In this document: one piece after another, positions 33,426-43,549 of the stretch
Position numbering within the stretch: position 1 is the stretch's first letter
How the letters are laid out: each line of letters begins with the position of its first letter
Source: Calcarisporiella thermophila CBS 279.70
Lineage: Eukaryota > Calcarisporiellomycota
NCBI RefSeq assembly: GCF_041956535.1
Contig: NW_027192215.1
Coordinates: forward strand, 124,001-188,000
Length of the DNA: 64,000 nt
Direction of reading: 5' to 3'
Translations under genes and position numbers: made by a program
Notes under the pieces: model-generated
What the model was told of the DNA's origin: nothing
Databases searched by the model: none
The model's input: only the letters and a program-made list of their open reading frames with translations

Positions 33426-34796
33426 ATGTTCCGTGCCGCACGTATCTCCTTCCGAGTGTCCTCCATTCCTCGCCGTCACTTTGCCACCGTGGAGACACCT
33501 GGTGCAGCTCGTGTAGCTGCCGCAATGTCTCCGCTGGCGCGCCATGTCGGCGCTCCTTTACGCAACGACTGGAAGAAGGAGGAGGTGCAGGCAATTTACG
33601 ATTCGCCTTTGATGGAATTAATGTTTCATGCTGTATGTCTCTGACTCGCTTGATATCCAGCGATGTCCCTGAATGTTCCCGTGATATATTTTTTTTAACC
33701 GTGTAAACCATGATAGGCTCAAGTCCATCGATTACATCATGACCCTCGAGCGGTTCAACAATGCACTCTCTTATCTATCAAAACTGGAGGATGTACTGAA
33801 GATTGTAAATACTGTCCCCAGTCCTCACGTTACAAAACAAATGTAAAAGCGCAGAAGCTCATGGATTCGGACGAAATTCTCGTGGCTGCCCGCAGGGCAA
33901 AAGAGGCTGGAAGTTCAAGGTTCTGTATGGGTGCAGCCTGGCGCGATCTGGCAGGACGCAAATCAAACTTTAACAAAATTTTAGAATATGTGAAGGAAAT
34001 TCGTGGGATGGGGATGGAGGTGTGCTGTACGTTAGGTATGTTGAACGAAGTACAGGCTAAGGCTCTAAAGGAAGCTGGACTCACAGCCTATAACCACAAC
34101 CTGGATACATCGCGCGAGTACTACCCTACGGTAATACATCTTTCCCAGCCACTATTTTTGCTTTGCGCATGCGTTAATATGATATTTTGCACCCCATCTA
34201 GATTATTTCCACGCGTACTTATGATGAGCGTCTCCAAACTCTGGAAAATGTGCGTTCTGCGGGCATCAATGTTTGCTCTGGAGGCATTATTGGACTTGGC
34301 GAAGATCACCATGATAGAGTTGGACTTCTTCACACGTTGGCAACTCTGCCACAGCATCCAGAGAGTGTGCCGGTTAACGCTCTTCTTGCCGTTGAGGGCA
34401 CTCCGCTTGAAAACCAAGAGGTAATTCTTTCCACATCTTCTTCGAGTTTATAATATAATGTCAATGTTTTATTTTTTGGTATCTTCTCTCTCACCAAAGC
34501 CCGTTTCTATTTGGGAAATGGTACGCATGGTCTCCACCGCCCGTATAATCATGCCTAAGTCAATGGTGAGACTCTCAGCTGGCCGAGTGCGCTTTTCACC
34601 TGCTGAACAAGCGCTCTGCTTCTTATCGGGTGCAAACTCCATTTTCACCGGGGATAAGCTGCTGACTACACCAAACAATGCATTTACGGATGATCAGAAG
34701 CTATTTGAGACACTTGGCCTTGTACCAAAGCAAGCGGATTTTAACCAGACCACTAAAGTAGAAAAGGGCGAAAAGGTCGAAGAAGCCTCGCTGTGA
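33426..34796 (+). CDS. BIO2: Biotin synthase (mitochondrial)
   Basis: A radical-SAM enzyme that inserts sulfur into dethiobiotin, the last step of biotin synthesis, in mitochondria. Four exons: 33426-33632, 33717-34130, 34202-34420, 34500-34796, giving 378 aa (yeast Bio2 is 375). The N-terminus is an Arg-rich targeting sequence ([20 protein letters not shown]). The SAM-cluster cysteines are CTEDCKYC (Cys95, 99, 102). Other signatures are [42 protein letters not shown] and RLSAGRVRF. The product should be functional and implies biotin prototrophy if the other pathway genes exist. The gene is not next to any other biotin gene here. Confidence 0.97.
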
Positions 34797-34945
34797 ATAA
34801 AGGGAAATGACAATTTATTTATACAAGAATGCAACATTCTATGATTTTTTATAATGTTTGTTTTGGCTCTATGGATATAGTTTACTTTTTGAATAGAATA
34901 AACATTCCAATAACGACAACCCAAGAATAGCCACCCTCCTCCTAG

Positions 34946-35700
34946 TTATACCTTTTCCCCAATCTGCGGAGGCGCTGTCTGCTTTTCAATTCTTTCCCAC
35001 AGAGCCTTCAGTTGTGCATCGTTGGCAAATATATCCTTCTCCACAAAAAATCTCTTCGTAGTGTCTTTCCTCCCGTCCCGATTGATCCATGTCACGTATC
35101 GGTATTTTCCCCGCGCGTGGGCCAATTGACTAAGGTAAACAAGTGTCTCGCTTCCCTTACCAATATAGCTGAAAGTCTCTAGCCCGAGTAGGAAATCCCG
35201 CTGAGGGTTATTAAGGTGTTTTGCGAGGTGCTTAGTTACGGATGAGGGTGCATAGAGCCAGATGTTATAGACGTAGTTTTTTGTGAGCCAGTGGATAAAG
35301 ACACTTGGTGTCAGGGCGGAAGTTCCAGCTTTAAAAAAAAAAAAACAATGTTAGAGCCCCAAATATTGATGTTATTTAATTGTTTATGAGTCTTCTAACC
35401 CATCGCTGCTCCCAGCATCGGTGCTTTTCCAAATAAAAGTACACTCGGCACTGCAATTACAGCACACATAGAGAACATGAGCGCCACTGTTTTAAAGCGG
35501 CGGATTTGTTCGGCCATAGGACCAGTATAGAGTAGAACGCGCTCTTTTGGAATTTCTGTGACGGGTTTCGTAACAACAGAATCTGATGCTTTAGAGGAGG
35601 AAGAGCGAATAAATAGCACAGTGGTGGCGGGATGAAAGGCACGAAGATTGGAGATGCCATTGGATCTCTTCATGCACAGATTGAGGAATGCTCGCACCAT
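34946..35700 (-). CDS. TMEM70-like mitochondrial assembly protein
   Basis: TMEM70 is an inner-membrane factor that helps assemble ATP synthase and complex I. Two exons on the minus strand: 35700-35400 and 35328-34946, giving 227 aa. The N-terminus is a mitochondrial-type presequence. The family core follows: LLYTGPMAEQIRRFKT leads into the first membrane helix, and a second helix precedes LTPSVFIHWLTKNYVYNIWL. The C-terminal domain is soluble and ends in basic/acidic sequence. These features match animal TMEM70 in order and spacing (IYTG near the first helix, TP..LHF.TKGYV after the second). The function is inferred from the animal protein. It shares a 161-bp divergent interval with WDR55. 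Confidence 0.75.
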
Positions 35701-35861
35701 ATTTGTGAATGGAAAGATAATATTTGGTTCTTCTCGCTGTTAATAGTACCGAGACTTCAATTAATGAAATGTTTAATTTTCGAACAGATTAGCGGTCACA
35801 AGTCAACAATACTTTGGACTCCTGCTGCCCCTTTCCTTAGGGACAATAACAATTACTCACC
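35701..35861. promoter_or_regulatory. Bidirectional promoter, TMEM70-like / WDR55
   Basis: There are 161 bases between divergent start codons at 35700 and 35862. I see no obvious TATA box. Confidence 0.55.
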
Positions 35862-37214
35862 ATGGTAAGCTGAAGGGATAGCCTAACAATGAAAGCAGAG
35901 TATGCTGTAATTAATTTGATATAAATGGTGTTCATCTCTAGGTCGACATAATTCCCCCTCCCCTTGAATTCGAGAATCATGTCTTCGACATTGCTCTCCA
36001 CCCTTCTCAAGACATCATTGCCACAGGACTTATCACTGGTCATGTTCATTGGTATTATACATAATCATATGGTGGAATTTCATTAATTTGCTAAACTTTT
36101 TTTTCCTCTTCTACTATAGCCATCGGTATTCATCAGACGGTAATATCGAGCTATTCTCCTTGAGACCGCACAAGAAGTCTTGTCGGGGTGTAACATTTAG
36201 CCCAGATGGAGCTGGTCTTATTAGCATTTCAAAAGATAAATCGATTCAAGCAATCGACCTCAATTCCTGCCAAATAGTGAGCACCAAACCCGAAAGTCAT
36301 GAGTAAGTGCACACCTTCTATCTTCGAGCTCTTTTTTCACAGCCTATAAACTAAATACACGAGCAGAAATCCTATCAATACGCTATTAGCTTTGGATGAA
36401 AATATTCTCGCCACCGGAGATGATGCTGGTATTATCAAGTTATGGGATATACGCCAGGGAACAGAAGTAATGAAGTATTCGGAGCACGAAGACTTTATAG
36501 CCGATATGACATTTTGTGAAGAGCGGCGTTCTCTTATTGTAGCAGGTGGCGACGGATATCTATCAGTATGGGATATAAGGAAACCCGATTTAGTGGCAAT
36601 GTCAGATAACCAGGAGGATGAACTATTGTCGGTGGAGATACTGAAGGTGATTAAAGATTCTCTTGACTAGTGAAAGATACTGCCGTGACTGACAGCTAAT
36701 TTCTTCGTGGAAATTTTTCATAAAGGATGGAAAAAAGGTGGTTGTCGGTTCTCAAGAGGGTATCCTGAATCTCTGGACGTGGGGCGATTGGGGGGATGTG
36801 TCGGATCGTTTTCTTGGACATCCGAATTCCATCGATGCGATCTGCCGGGTTGATGAGGATACAATTGTTACGGGATCAAGTGATGGTATTATTCGCGTTA
36901 TCGGCATTCTTCCCAACAAGTTTCATGGAATAATTGGGGAGCATGAGGATTTCCCCGTGGAGCAGATAAAAATGTCGTGGGACAAGCGATATTTAGCAAG
37001 TTGCTCCCACGACGCTGTTGTGCGATTCTGGGATGTGAGATATCTGTTTGAATCGGAGGAGGAAGAAGAAACCAAGGATGAACAAAAGGATGAAGATGAA
37101 AATGATACCGGAGGGATGGAGGTAGATGAAGAGGGATCCGGATCGAAGAAGCGGCGAAAGAATAAGAAGGAGAAAAACGCTGGCCCAGTCGATGAGTTCT
37201 TTGCTGATTTATAG
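35862..37214 (+). CDS. JIP5: WD-repeat ribosome biogenesis protein WDR55/Jip5
   Basis: A nucleolar beta-propeller protein needed for pre-rRNA processing and 60S assembly. Five exons: 35862-35864 (the ATG codon alone), 35942-36051, 36120-36302, 36367-36646, 36726-37214, giving 354 aa. The N-terminus after splicing is MVDIIPPPLEFENHVFDIAL, followed by ATGLITGHVHCHRYS as in WDR55. Seven WD blades can be followed (GDDAGIIKLWDIRQG, GDGYLSVWDIRKP, GSSDGIIRVIGILPN). The tail is acidic then Lys-rich with KKRRKNKKEK and ends PVDEFFADL. The single-codon first exon is required, because no other in-frame ATG precedes the conserved N-terminus. Confidence 0.93.
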
Positions 37215-37657
37215 TAATAAATCGAATAGTTAGCACAACACTAGCAAAATTAATACGCACCACAAATAGTTTTGTGTGTGACTGCACGACGCTATTCAAC
37301 CTAGTGATCCAGTTTTTAGGAAAAATAAATTTGCGGTAAGCTGGTGTCTTAAAGGCTCGGGTTTTTTTTCTGCCTCGCCCCCCTCCCCCCCTTTGTTTCC
37401 CTTCTTTGGTTTCCAATTCCAACGTCCAAGTTGGCTGAAGCGACAATAACCACGGGTCCGCTTATTCATTTGCGTCATCGCCTCTATATTTATCTCAGAG
37501 TTTGAGTTTCTTTATGACCTTTCATATACAATGCATCTCCCGTTACACCATATCTGTAAATAATAAGTTTTAGGTATATTTGTCACTTCAAACTCGACGA
37601 TCTATCTTTAGTAATCTCTCTTCAAAATTCATCACCATTTTCTGAGACGACATCAAT
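37215..37657. other. Intergenic stretch
   Basis: The 3' flank of WDR55 and the promoter of the ankyrin gene. C-rich near 37375-37390. No gene is seen. Confidence 0.45.
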
Positions 37658-38596
37658 ATGCTAACGACAAAATCCTTCCCGCATAAAACCCGGCTGTTAC
37701 CTTCTAAAGATCGTGATGCCTCGCATCCCCGTGGGGATTTGGGGCTTCATCATGGGGCTGCGACCGGAAATCTTGGCCTCGTTAAATATGCCCTAGATCG
37801 GGGAGTCCCCGTCGATTCCTCTATCGGAGGTGTGCTGCCTATCCACTGTGCAGCATGTAATTCCAGTGATGGAAATTTGGCGGTGCTTCAGTATCTAGTA
37901 GAGAGGGGAGCTGACATCAATGCCACACGGATTTCGAAGAAAGAGAGTTTAGGGGGCGGAGGGTGGAATACTGAGGAGTCAATTGGGGTCACTGGATCGA
38001 CTGCACTTCACTTTGCCGCTGCGAATAACTGCGCTAGAAATGCCGAACTCCTTTTGCAATTGGGAGCCCATATTGATGCAGAGGATAAATTTGGAAATAC
38101 CCCTCTTATGATTGCAATCGCAAAACAACATGTCGACGTGGTGAAGGTATTAAATAGCTACGAGGCTGGCAAGAGCTACCGGAAAATGTCAGCCACATAT
38201 CCCGTGAATACTTCCCCCGCCATTAAACGCAAAAAAGCAGGATGGAATCGACCACGTACGGCCTCCCAACCTATACTACTTGGAGAAGATCCCGATGACT
38301 CGACTCCAGTTCCCGCTGGTATCAATTCAGTTGCCACAGGGCGAAAGCGGTTCTCATATCCAGGAGAAGTTAATGGTGAAATCCTTATGGTTTGTAGCAC
38401 TGAGCCAACCACTCCAGCCCAATCGATTCCTGAGTTGAAGGTATCCTCTGATACAGATTCTTTACCCGATTCTGGGCCTTCATCAATTCACTCTTCAGCG
38501 GGAGAATATCAGCAAATGCAGGGGAAAAAGCGGGGTAGAAGTGGGAGTTTGCTGGATCGTATGGTTGATTTACTCAGAACGCGAAAAGGGAATTGA
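37658..38596 (+). CDS. Ankyrin-repeat protein, fungal hypothetical
   Basis: Single exon, 312 aa. Three to four ankyrin repeats fill residues about 25-170: DLGLHHGAATGNLGLVKYAL, VLPIHCAACNSSDGN with LAVLQYLVERGADINA, STALHFAAANNCARNAELLL, and FGNTPLMIAIAKQHVDVV. The second half is Ser/Pro/Lys-rich and probably disordered, with a basic amphipathic end (LLDRMVDLLRTRKGN). Ankyrin repeats bind proteins; the partner and pathway are unknown. An insert of about 15 residues rich in Gly and Trp interrupts the region between repeats 2 and 3. The C-terminal tail contains several SP/TP sites that could be phosphorylated. Confidence 0.88.
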   Translation: MLTTKSFPHKTRLLPSKDRDASHPRGDLGLHHGAATGNLGLVKYALDRGVPVDSSIGGVLPIHCAACNSSDGNLAVLQYLVERGADINATRISKKESLGGGGWNTEESIGVTGSTALHFAAANNCARNAELLLQLGAHIDAEDKFGNTPLMIAIAKQHVDVVKVLNSYEAGKSYRKMSATYPVNTSPAIKRKKAGWNRPRTASQPILLGEDPDDSTPVPAGINSVATGRKRFSYPGEVNGEILMVCSTEPTTPAQSIPELKVSSDTDSLPDSGPSSIHSSAGEYQQMQGKKRGRSGSLLDRMVDLLRTRKGN

Positions 38597-38898
38597 ACTA
38601 GAGAGATGATGCACTTGTAACTATTTATTTTTGCACATTTTTCCTATTGTATTTCAAACCCAAGCTGTGTCGATGTCTGTGAATTCACTTATTTAACTTT
38701 AGCTTGTATATACACCTAGCATTATTTCAGTACATAACGCAAATAAAGATTATACATAAAAAGTAAACAGAAAAGCTCGTGTATTTTATTGATATAATTA
38801 TTTTCTCAAACTAAAAGATATCATATTCAATATCTAGTCTATAATGATTATTAATATTGGGCGGCAAGGGATAAATATTACAGATAACATAGGACATA
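38597..38898. other. AT-rich tail-to-tail intergenic stretch
   Basis: Lies between the ends of the ankyrin gene and the TMEM164-like gene. AATAAA-like words occur near 38741. No gene is seen. Confidence 0.45.
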
Positions 38899-40088
38899 TT
38901 ATAACTCCTTCTTTTCATCAGTCAAATCTCCACTCTCAATTTTTTGCCGTTTTTTCTCAGTAGCACTGTGTCGTTTTCTATCAAAGAGTGACAGGCTGCT
39001 CTCAATAATAACGTATCGTGAAATTAGGCTCAGTACGACCCCTCCCACGTACATTAATATGCGGTAATAGGGGCCAAATTTTTGTAGCAAGCCTAAAATA
39101 CAGGTTGGATTAGAACGTCATTTTATCTTGTGCAAAGACAAGCATCATATTACCAGGAGGAGGAGAGAGCATATAATTTATGTTTACGCCAGATATCAGC
39201 ACCACTGACTCAAGAACGAATACATGGTACAGCCCGATGGCAGCATAAGAAAAGAGCGCGAACTCCAAAGAAAGCGGGAACACGGGGTATCGGCCAGAGT
39301 GTACCATATAAATTGGGACAACCAAAAGGAGAACATGAACTAAGGGTGATATAAGATAAGTGCTCCTGCAGAAATGTCTCAGCGTAAAAGCAATAGGCGA
39401 TCGTTACCTAGCCAAAAGTTCTCTTGCTCAAATAACAAGCTGAAATTCCTAAGATCTGGTTGAACCAACGCGAGCACCGTGGCCCAGACGTAGTGTAGAT
39501 AGACATTAAATCCAAGGGCGACCATCCAGTTCTTTTTTTCTCCTTTCCATCCAAAGAACAACAAAATAGACAAAAGTGTCATATTGGCATGACAGGGTTG
39601 AAACATGCAGAGAAGAGACGAGCGTATAATTTTATGAATGGCAATAAGCAGAGTACTAGCCAAAGTCAGAACAAAGACCGCAAAATCGGTGAATGTTGCC
39701 GATCGACTGGGAGTAAAGTTTTGAAAAGCCAAAGGGATTAGATTTCTAATAGTAGTGTCAAATACGGATTAATGTTTAATGCTTTGTTTATGATCATCTT
39801 CTGTAAATATATTTACCCTTGTCGGTACAGTGCCTTTGCATATACGAAGAATAATACACCAAAAAACAAATTAAATACAAGTATCTCAGTTGCGTGCTGG
39901 CGAGGCGACAAGTACCTTGCGTAGAATTAGAGTGCTAAATACCAGATATATTGCGGAGGAAAAGCAAAAGAGAATTACCAGCTGCCACTCAATGGCATGA
40001 GCCAGTTGGTGGAGAGAGGCATCTCGGCGCTGAATTGCTTGACGACGTATTCTACACCATCAAGAATTAATGGAATGAGAGAGCTCAT
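38899..40088 (-). CDS. TMEM164-like multipass membrane protein
   Basis: Five exons on the minus strand: 40088-39979, 39915-39817, 39745-39408, 39339-39154, 39092-38899, giving 308 aa. The protein has about 7-8 hydrophobic segments. The N-terminus is LILDGVEYVVKQFSAEM, and after intron 1 it continues SWYLSPRQHATEILV. The motif FQPCHANM in the third exon matches the PCH motif of TMEM164. The C-terminus reads KFGPYYRILMYVGG before the last helix and a charged tail. Animal TMEM164 (about 297 aa) is an acyltransferase of ether phospholipids; that role here is only inferred. Exon 4 was placed with acceptor CCCTTAG, since the nearer AG breaks the frame. TMEM164 identity is a judgement from motif and length. 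Confidence 0.65.
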
Positions 40089-40318
40089 GATCGGATGGAT
40101 CGTTTTATTTAAGGGAAGAGGAATTAAAGCTTTTTTAATTAGGAATCCATAATTTTGGCTGCGAGCTCTCCTCCCAACAAATTAGACTTGCAGCTGAACT
40201 AAAACTTAACCCCTTACTCTTATTTGACATTTATTTGAGCTAATGGTGCTACGTCATGATGGTACAACTTAGTGCAAATGGTTAAATAGAATAAATATCG
40301 GTCAAAGGAGCTCTCTAT

Positions 40319-40951
40319 TCACCGCATTAACTGGCACTTGGCTTCTCGCAAAGAGATGTATTCATGATCTCCTTCCGTTGGTTCTTTGTCCACTAACTTT
40401 GGTGCATCGACGGGCCACAGCGGCCCTGGGATCGACATGTTTTCGTCTGCCACATAAATATCGGCGTCATTTTCAAGCATATGCGACGGAGTCAGTGTGA
40501 GCCGTATTGTCGGCAGCCTTTCTTCGTCCAAACTTGAAGAGGTCGGGAAGCCGCGCTCCACTACCTCGTCAAAATTCTCATCGGAAAAATAGGTGCGTAG
40601 TTTTCTTCGAATAATAGGCGAGTCATAGTAGACAGGTCTCGGGGAGTGTCCGTTTGAGCAAATAGACACTTGCTCCGGCGGGTTTTCGCACTCGGAGTGA
40701 ATTTGAGAAGCCATGTATAATGGATCTACTCTCTCTTGGCGTGTGGAAGGATTAGGCGCATAATCAGTTTTGAAGTGCGAGGCTACAGAGTTTCCAAACT
40801 GTTGAGATTTCATGGCAAAAAGTTTCGGAAATGAGATGGAGCTTGAACGGCGAAGAGATCTGGATGTTGAATCGTGCGCGGCAAGAGAATGAGGTTCAGA
40901 TTTTCGGTGGGAAATGCGTTTTTCTGTCTGGGAAACTAACTGTGAGTCCAT
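40319..40951 (-). CDS. Fungal hypothetical protein with R-x-LTLTP motif
   Basis: Single exon, 210 aa, Ser/Arg-rich at the N-terminus with RSLRRSSSISFPKLF, a candidate phosphorylation or membrane-association site. A compact C-terminal block reads RKLRTYFSDENFDEVVERGF and then LPTIRLTLTPSHM. I know similar blocks (an acidic ERGFP step followed by an arginine and LTLT) from uncharacterised fungal proteins, but no function is established. There is no membrane segment or catalytic motif. The gene is oriented with the TMEM164-like gene downstream of it; its stop is 230 bp from that gene's start. Confidence 0.7.
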   Translation of the reverse strand: MDSQLVSQTEKRISHRKSEPHSLAAHDSTSRSLRRSSSISFPKLFAMKSQQFGNSVASHFKTDYAPNPSTRQERVDPLYMASQIHSECENPPEQVSICSNGHSPRPVYYDSPIIRRKLRTYFSDENFDEVVERGFPTSSSLDEERLPTIRLTLTPSHMLENDADIYVADENMSIPGPLWPVDAPKLVDKEPTEGDHEYISLREAKCQLMR

Positions 40952-41511
40952 AAGTAGAGGCTGTATGTTAAATATTTGACCGTGTCATACGCATAGAAAA
41001 GCACAGGCTAAAGAGACGTTATCATGACAAGTATTCACAGCTAGTATTTCCCTGTGATATCTCCGTTACCAGGGATCCGGTCGATGTGTAAAATAAGAAA
41101 CCGGATGCCCACATATAGGTTCAAGGTAAAGCCATGCAGATCATCCGATTCGAATCAAATCCGTTACTATACTAATTCATAAGAATAATTTGATATTTAT
41201 ATTTATTTCAATGATAGAAGTTAGCTTTATTCGCTGTGGATTGAAGATGGTAGGTGATATTGTAGATAAACTGTAGACTGTAGCTAATATTTTGCTTAGT
41301 TCTAAAGGCAAATTAGCATTCAAAACAATAGACCAATGCTAATTATACCAATACCATGATCCAATTTACTTAGTATGGATATCAGTGTGATGGATTTACC
41401 CCATAAATTCGGACTAGTAAATTCAATTTTTTTTACCGATTTGACTTCGCGTTTAGAAATGACATGATATCTGAAATTTATCTGAAAAGTAGATCGTAGA
41501 ATTTTTCTAGA
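40952..41511. other. AT-rich divergent intergenic stretch
   Basis: Separates the minus-strand hypothetical from the plus-strand membrane gene. AT-rich throughout, with no further gene seen. It probably holds both promoters. Confidence 0.45.
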
Positions 41512-43182
41512 ATGCCCAGCAGAGAGAAATTGTTGCAAAAACATATTGCATATTCCCCATCCTCTCTTCCATTTACAAGTATTAAAAAAATGTTTTTTGC
41601 ATCTATATCAGAGGCACTTCCTTATTTTATTTTATTTATTGCTGTATTATACTTTATTCTATTTGAATATCCAGACTGGCGTAGTAAGCGCTCTCTTGGT
41701 CATTCTACTTATGCCAAGACTCGAATTAACAAGGATGAAATACAACTTTCAAATGCCATACTTTTCCCCATATTGCTTCCCATTTCAATTTTTTACTTTA
41801 TTTTCATTCTTACAATTAACACATTGCGTCTGATTATTTTTATAACCCTCGACACTGTGGAAATTTCATCCAAGTTAGCATTTTCTAAAGGCCTGGAGGT
41901 GGCGAAAGAGATAAGGAGATCTTTTCCACGATGGTTTTCGAGAATCGTGCTCAAAAATATGTCGAGAGTAATGAGAGATTGGGCAGGGCCATTTTTTGCA
42001 ATAGCAATTAAAGAAATACATCATGGAGCGGAATTTATCGGTAACGAATGGGACTCATTGTGTGAGTGGTGGGAGCATAAGGGAAGAGATAAAGCTGCAG
42101 CAATCCTTGTGCCAACACTCGAATCATTTTTCGTCGCATGCCATACTCTCTTGGTCAAACCAGTGCAGTGGATCTTGCCGAGATTCACAATGTTGTTCAA
42201 AATACTAGTTCGAGGTGGAATCGTACTCATAGTGGACATATTAGAGGACTTGTGGTCTATACTGACCATATTGTATACGTGCGGGAAAACCTTGCACAGT
42301 TATCTAGTAGAACCATTTATCAGCACTGTGTGGGGAATTGGGAATTGGTTAAAACCGTACGCCATAGGATGGTTGAAATATTCGGCCAACGGAGTCTTGT
42401 TAGGCGCTACTTGGACTGGACATGCAAGCATAATTATAATAGAGCAATTGACGCCCATGATGCAGCAATATTGGAGACAAGCCGTTTCACTTTTTCTTTT
42501 CGAGATGTCATCGGGAGTATGGAATTTTTCACTCTTTGTACTCGCATTATCTCAGATAATTTGGAAGGCGGGACAAATTTGCGTGAAAATGATAAAATGG
42601 ATATGGGATACGTGTATTGTAATGTCACGTCTCTCGGTCGTAATCTGTAGCCACGCACAGGATATTGCAACTCGAAGCTTCACCACAATTTCAGCCTCAT
42701 TTTCTCCGTTGATCGCTATTGCTAGCTCGCTCGCTCACCAGATGTCACCTTACATTTTTGGATTTATTAATGCCTCTTGCCAATTCATTTGCAATCCGCT
42801 AATGCTTGCTACCAGGAGAATGATTTCTCTGATAACGGCCTTGATTATGGTAGTTAATCCATATATACAATCCTTACTTATCTGGGGCGGAAATTGGACT
42901 GCATTCTTGCTTTTCAATTTGTATTCGAGTATTCATGCGTTAGTTTCGTGGGCAGCGTTTAATTCATATCGTATAGTTTGCAACTATATCAGTACACTGG
43001 CTTCCGTACTTCCTCCATTTATTTTAGCACTCGACTCCGCAAAAAACTGGTGGATATACGCACAGCCACATATAATACAGAAGGGAAAATTCCTTGTTTT
43101 GCAAGTAGATGAGGGAATCGCGTGGATTGCCGACGAAGTGGTGGGTTGGGAAAAGCGGATAAGACTTGAGCGGAAAAGATAG
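41512..43182 (+). CDS. Large multipass membrane protein, unknown family
   Basis: A single-exon frame of 556 residues. Two starts are possible: ATG at 41512, or ATG at 41590 (MFFASISEALPYF), which would place the first helix near the N-terminus. There are about 9-12 hydrophobic, aromatic-rich segments: one near residues 35-52 (YFILFIAVLYFILF), a pair near 85-115, then a long series separated by short Trp-containing loops (WIWDTCIVMS, WGGNWTAFLLF, NWWIYAQP). A charged amphipathic region at 120-200 is followed by regularly spaced Lys-Pro or Glu-Pro turns (LVKPVQWILP, YLVEPFIS). The end is cytosolic and basic (EKRIRLERKR). I recognise no transporter signature or enzyme motif. No introns. Confidence 0.75.
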   Translation: MPSREKLLQKHIAYSPSSLPFTSIKKMFFASISEALPYFILFIAVLYFILFEYPDWRSKRSLGHSTYAKTRINKDEIQLSNAILFPILLPISIFYFIFILTINTLRLIIFITLDTVEISSKLAFSKGLEVAKEIRRSFPRWFSRIVLKNMSRVMRDWAGPFFAIAIKEIHHGAEFIGNEWDSLCEWWEHKGRDKAAAILVPTLESFFVACHTLLVKPVQWILPRFTMLFKILVRGGIVLIVDILEDLWSILTILYTCGKTLHSYLVEPFISTVWGIGNWLKPYAIGWLKYSANGVLLGATWTGHASIIIIEQLTPMMQQYWRQAVSLFLFEMSSGVWNFSLFVLALSQIIWKAGQICVKMIKWIWDTCIVMSRLSVVICSHAQDIATRSFTTISASFSPLIAIASSLAHQMSPYIFGFINASCQFICNPLMLATRRMISLITALIMVVNPYIQSLLIWGGNWTAFLLFNLYSSIHALVSWAAFNSYRIVCNYISTLASVLPPFILALDSAKNWWIYAQPHIIQKGKFLVLQVDEGIAWIADEVVGWEKRIRLERKR

Positions 43183-43494
43183 ATATTTTAACAGCGTTGT
43201 ACCGTATTATAATTTGTGACGTCATCATTTGTGCTGGAACGTCTTTTCTCAAAAAATTGAACAGGAAAAAGCGAAAGACGAGCGAAAAGGGAAAATTTTT
43301 TTATCGAGCAACCCTTTTTTTTTAATCTTCATCTATTTTATTATTATTTACATTATTATTTTCTACAATTGAAGAGTGTCAAATTACTTATAACTTCTCG
43401 ATAAGAACGAAGTGCGATGTCAATAACCTGGTGGTTTTCTTATTGAAGGCTTTTGACACAGAAAATCATTTAAGCATTACACTTAATAAAGAAA
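43183..43494. other. Intergenic stretch before the LisH gene
   Basis: AT-rich sequence with T runs (43311-43322). It probably holds the 3' end of the membrane gene and the promoter of the LisH gene. Confidence 0.45.
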
Positions 43495-43549
43495 ATGAAG
43501 TAAGTTGCTTATTTCATCTCTCCTATCCGCCTAATTTAGCTTATTTGTT

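Noticed and set aside
36898-37446. A 182-residue minus-strand frame over the WDR55 3' end
   Set aside because: It is the reverse of the WDR55 acidic/Lys-rich tail plus its flank.
42138-42650. A 170-residue second-frame sequence within the membrane-protein gene
   Set aside because: An out-of-frame shadow of the 556-aa protein.
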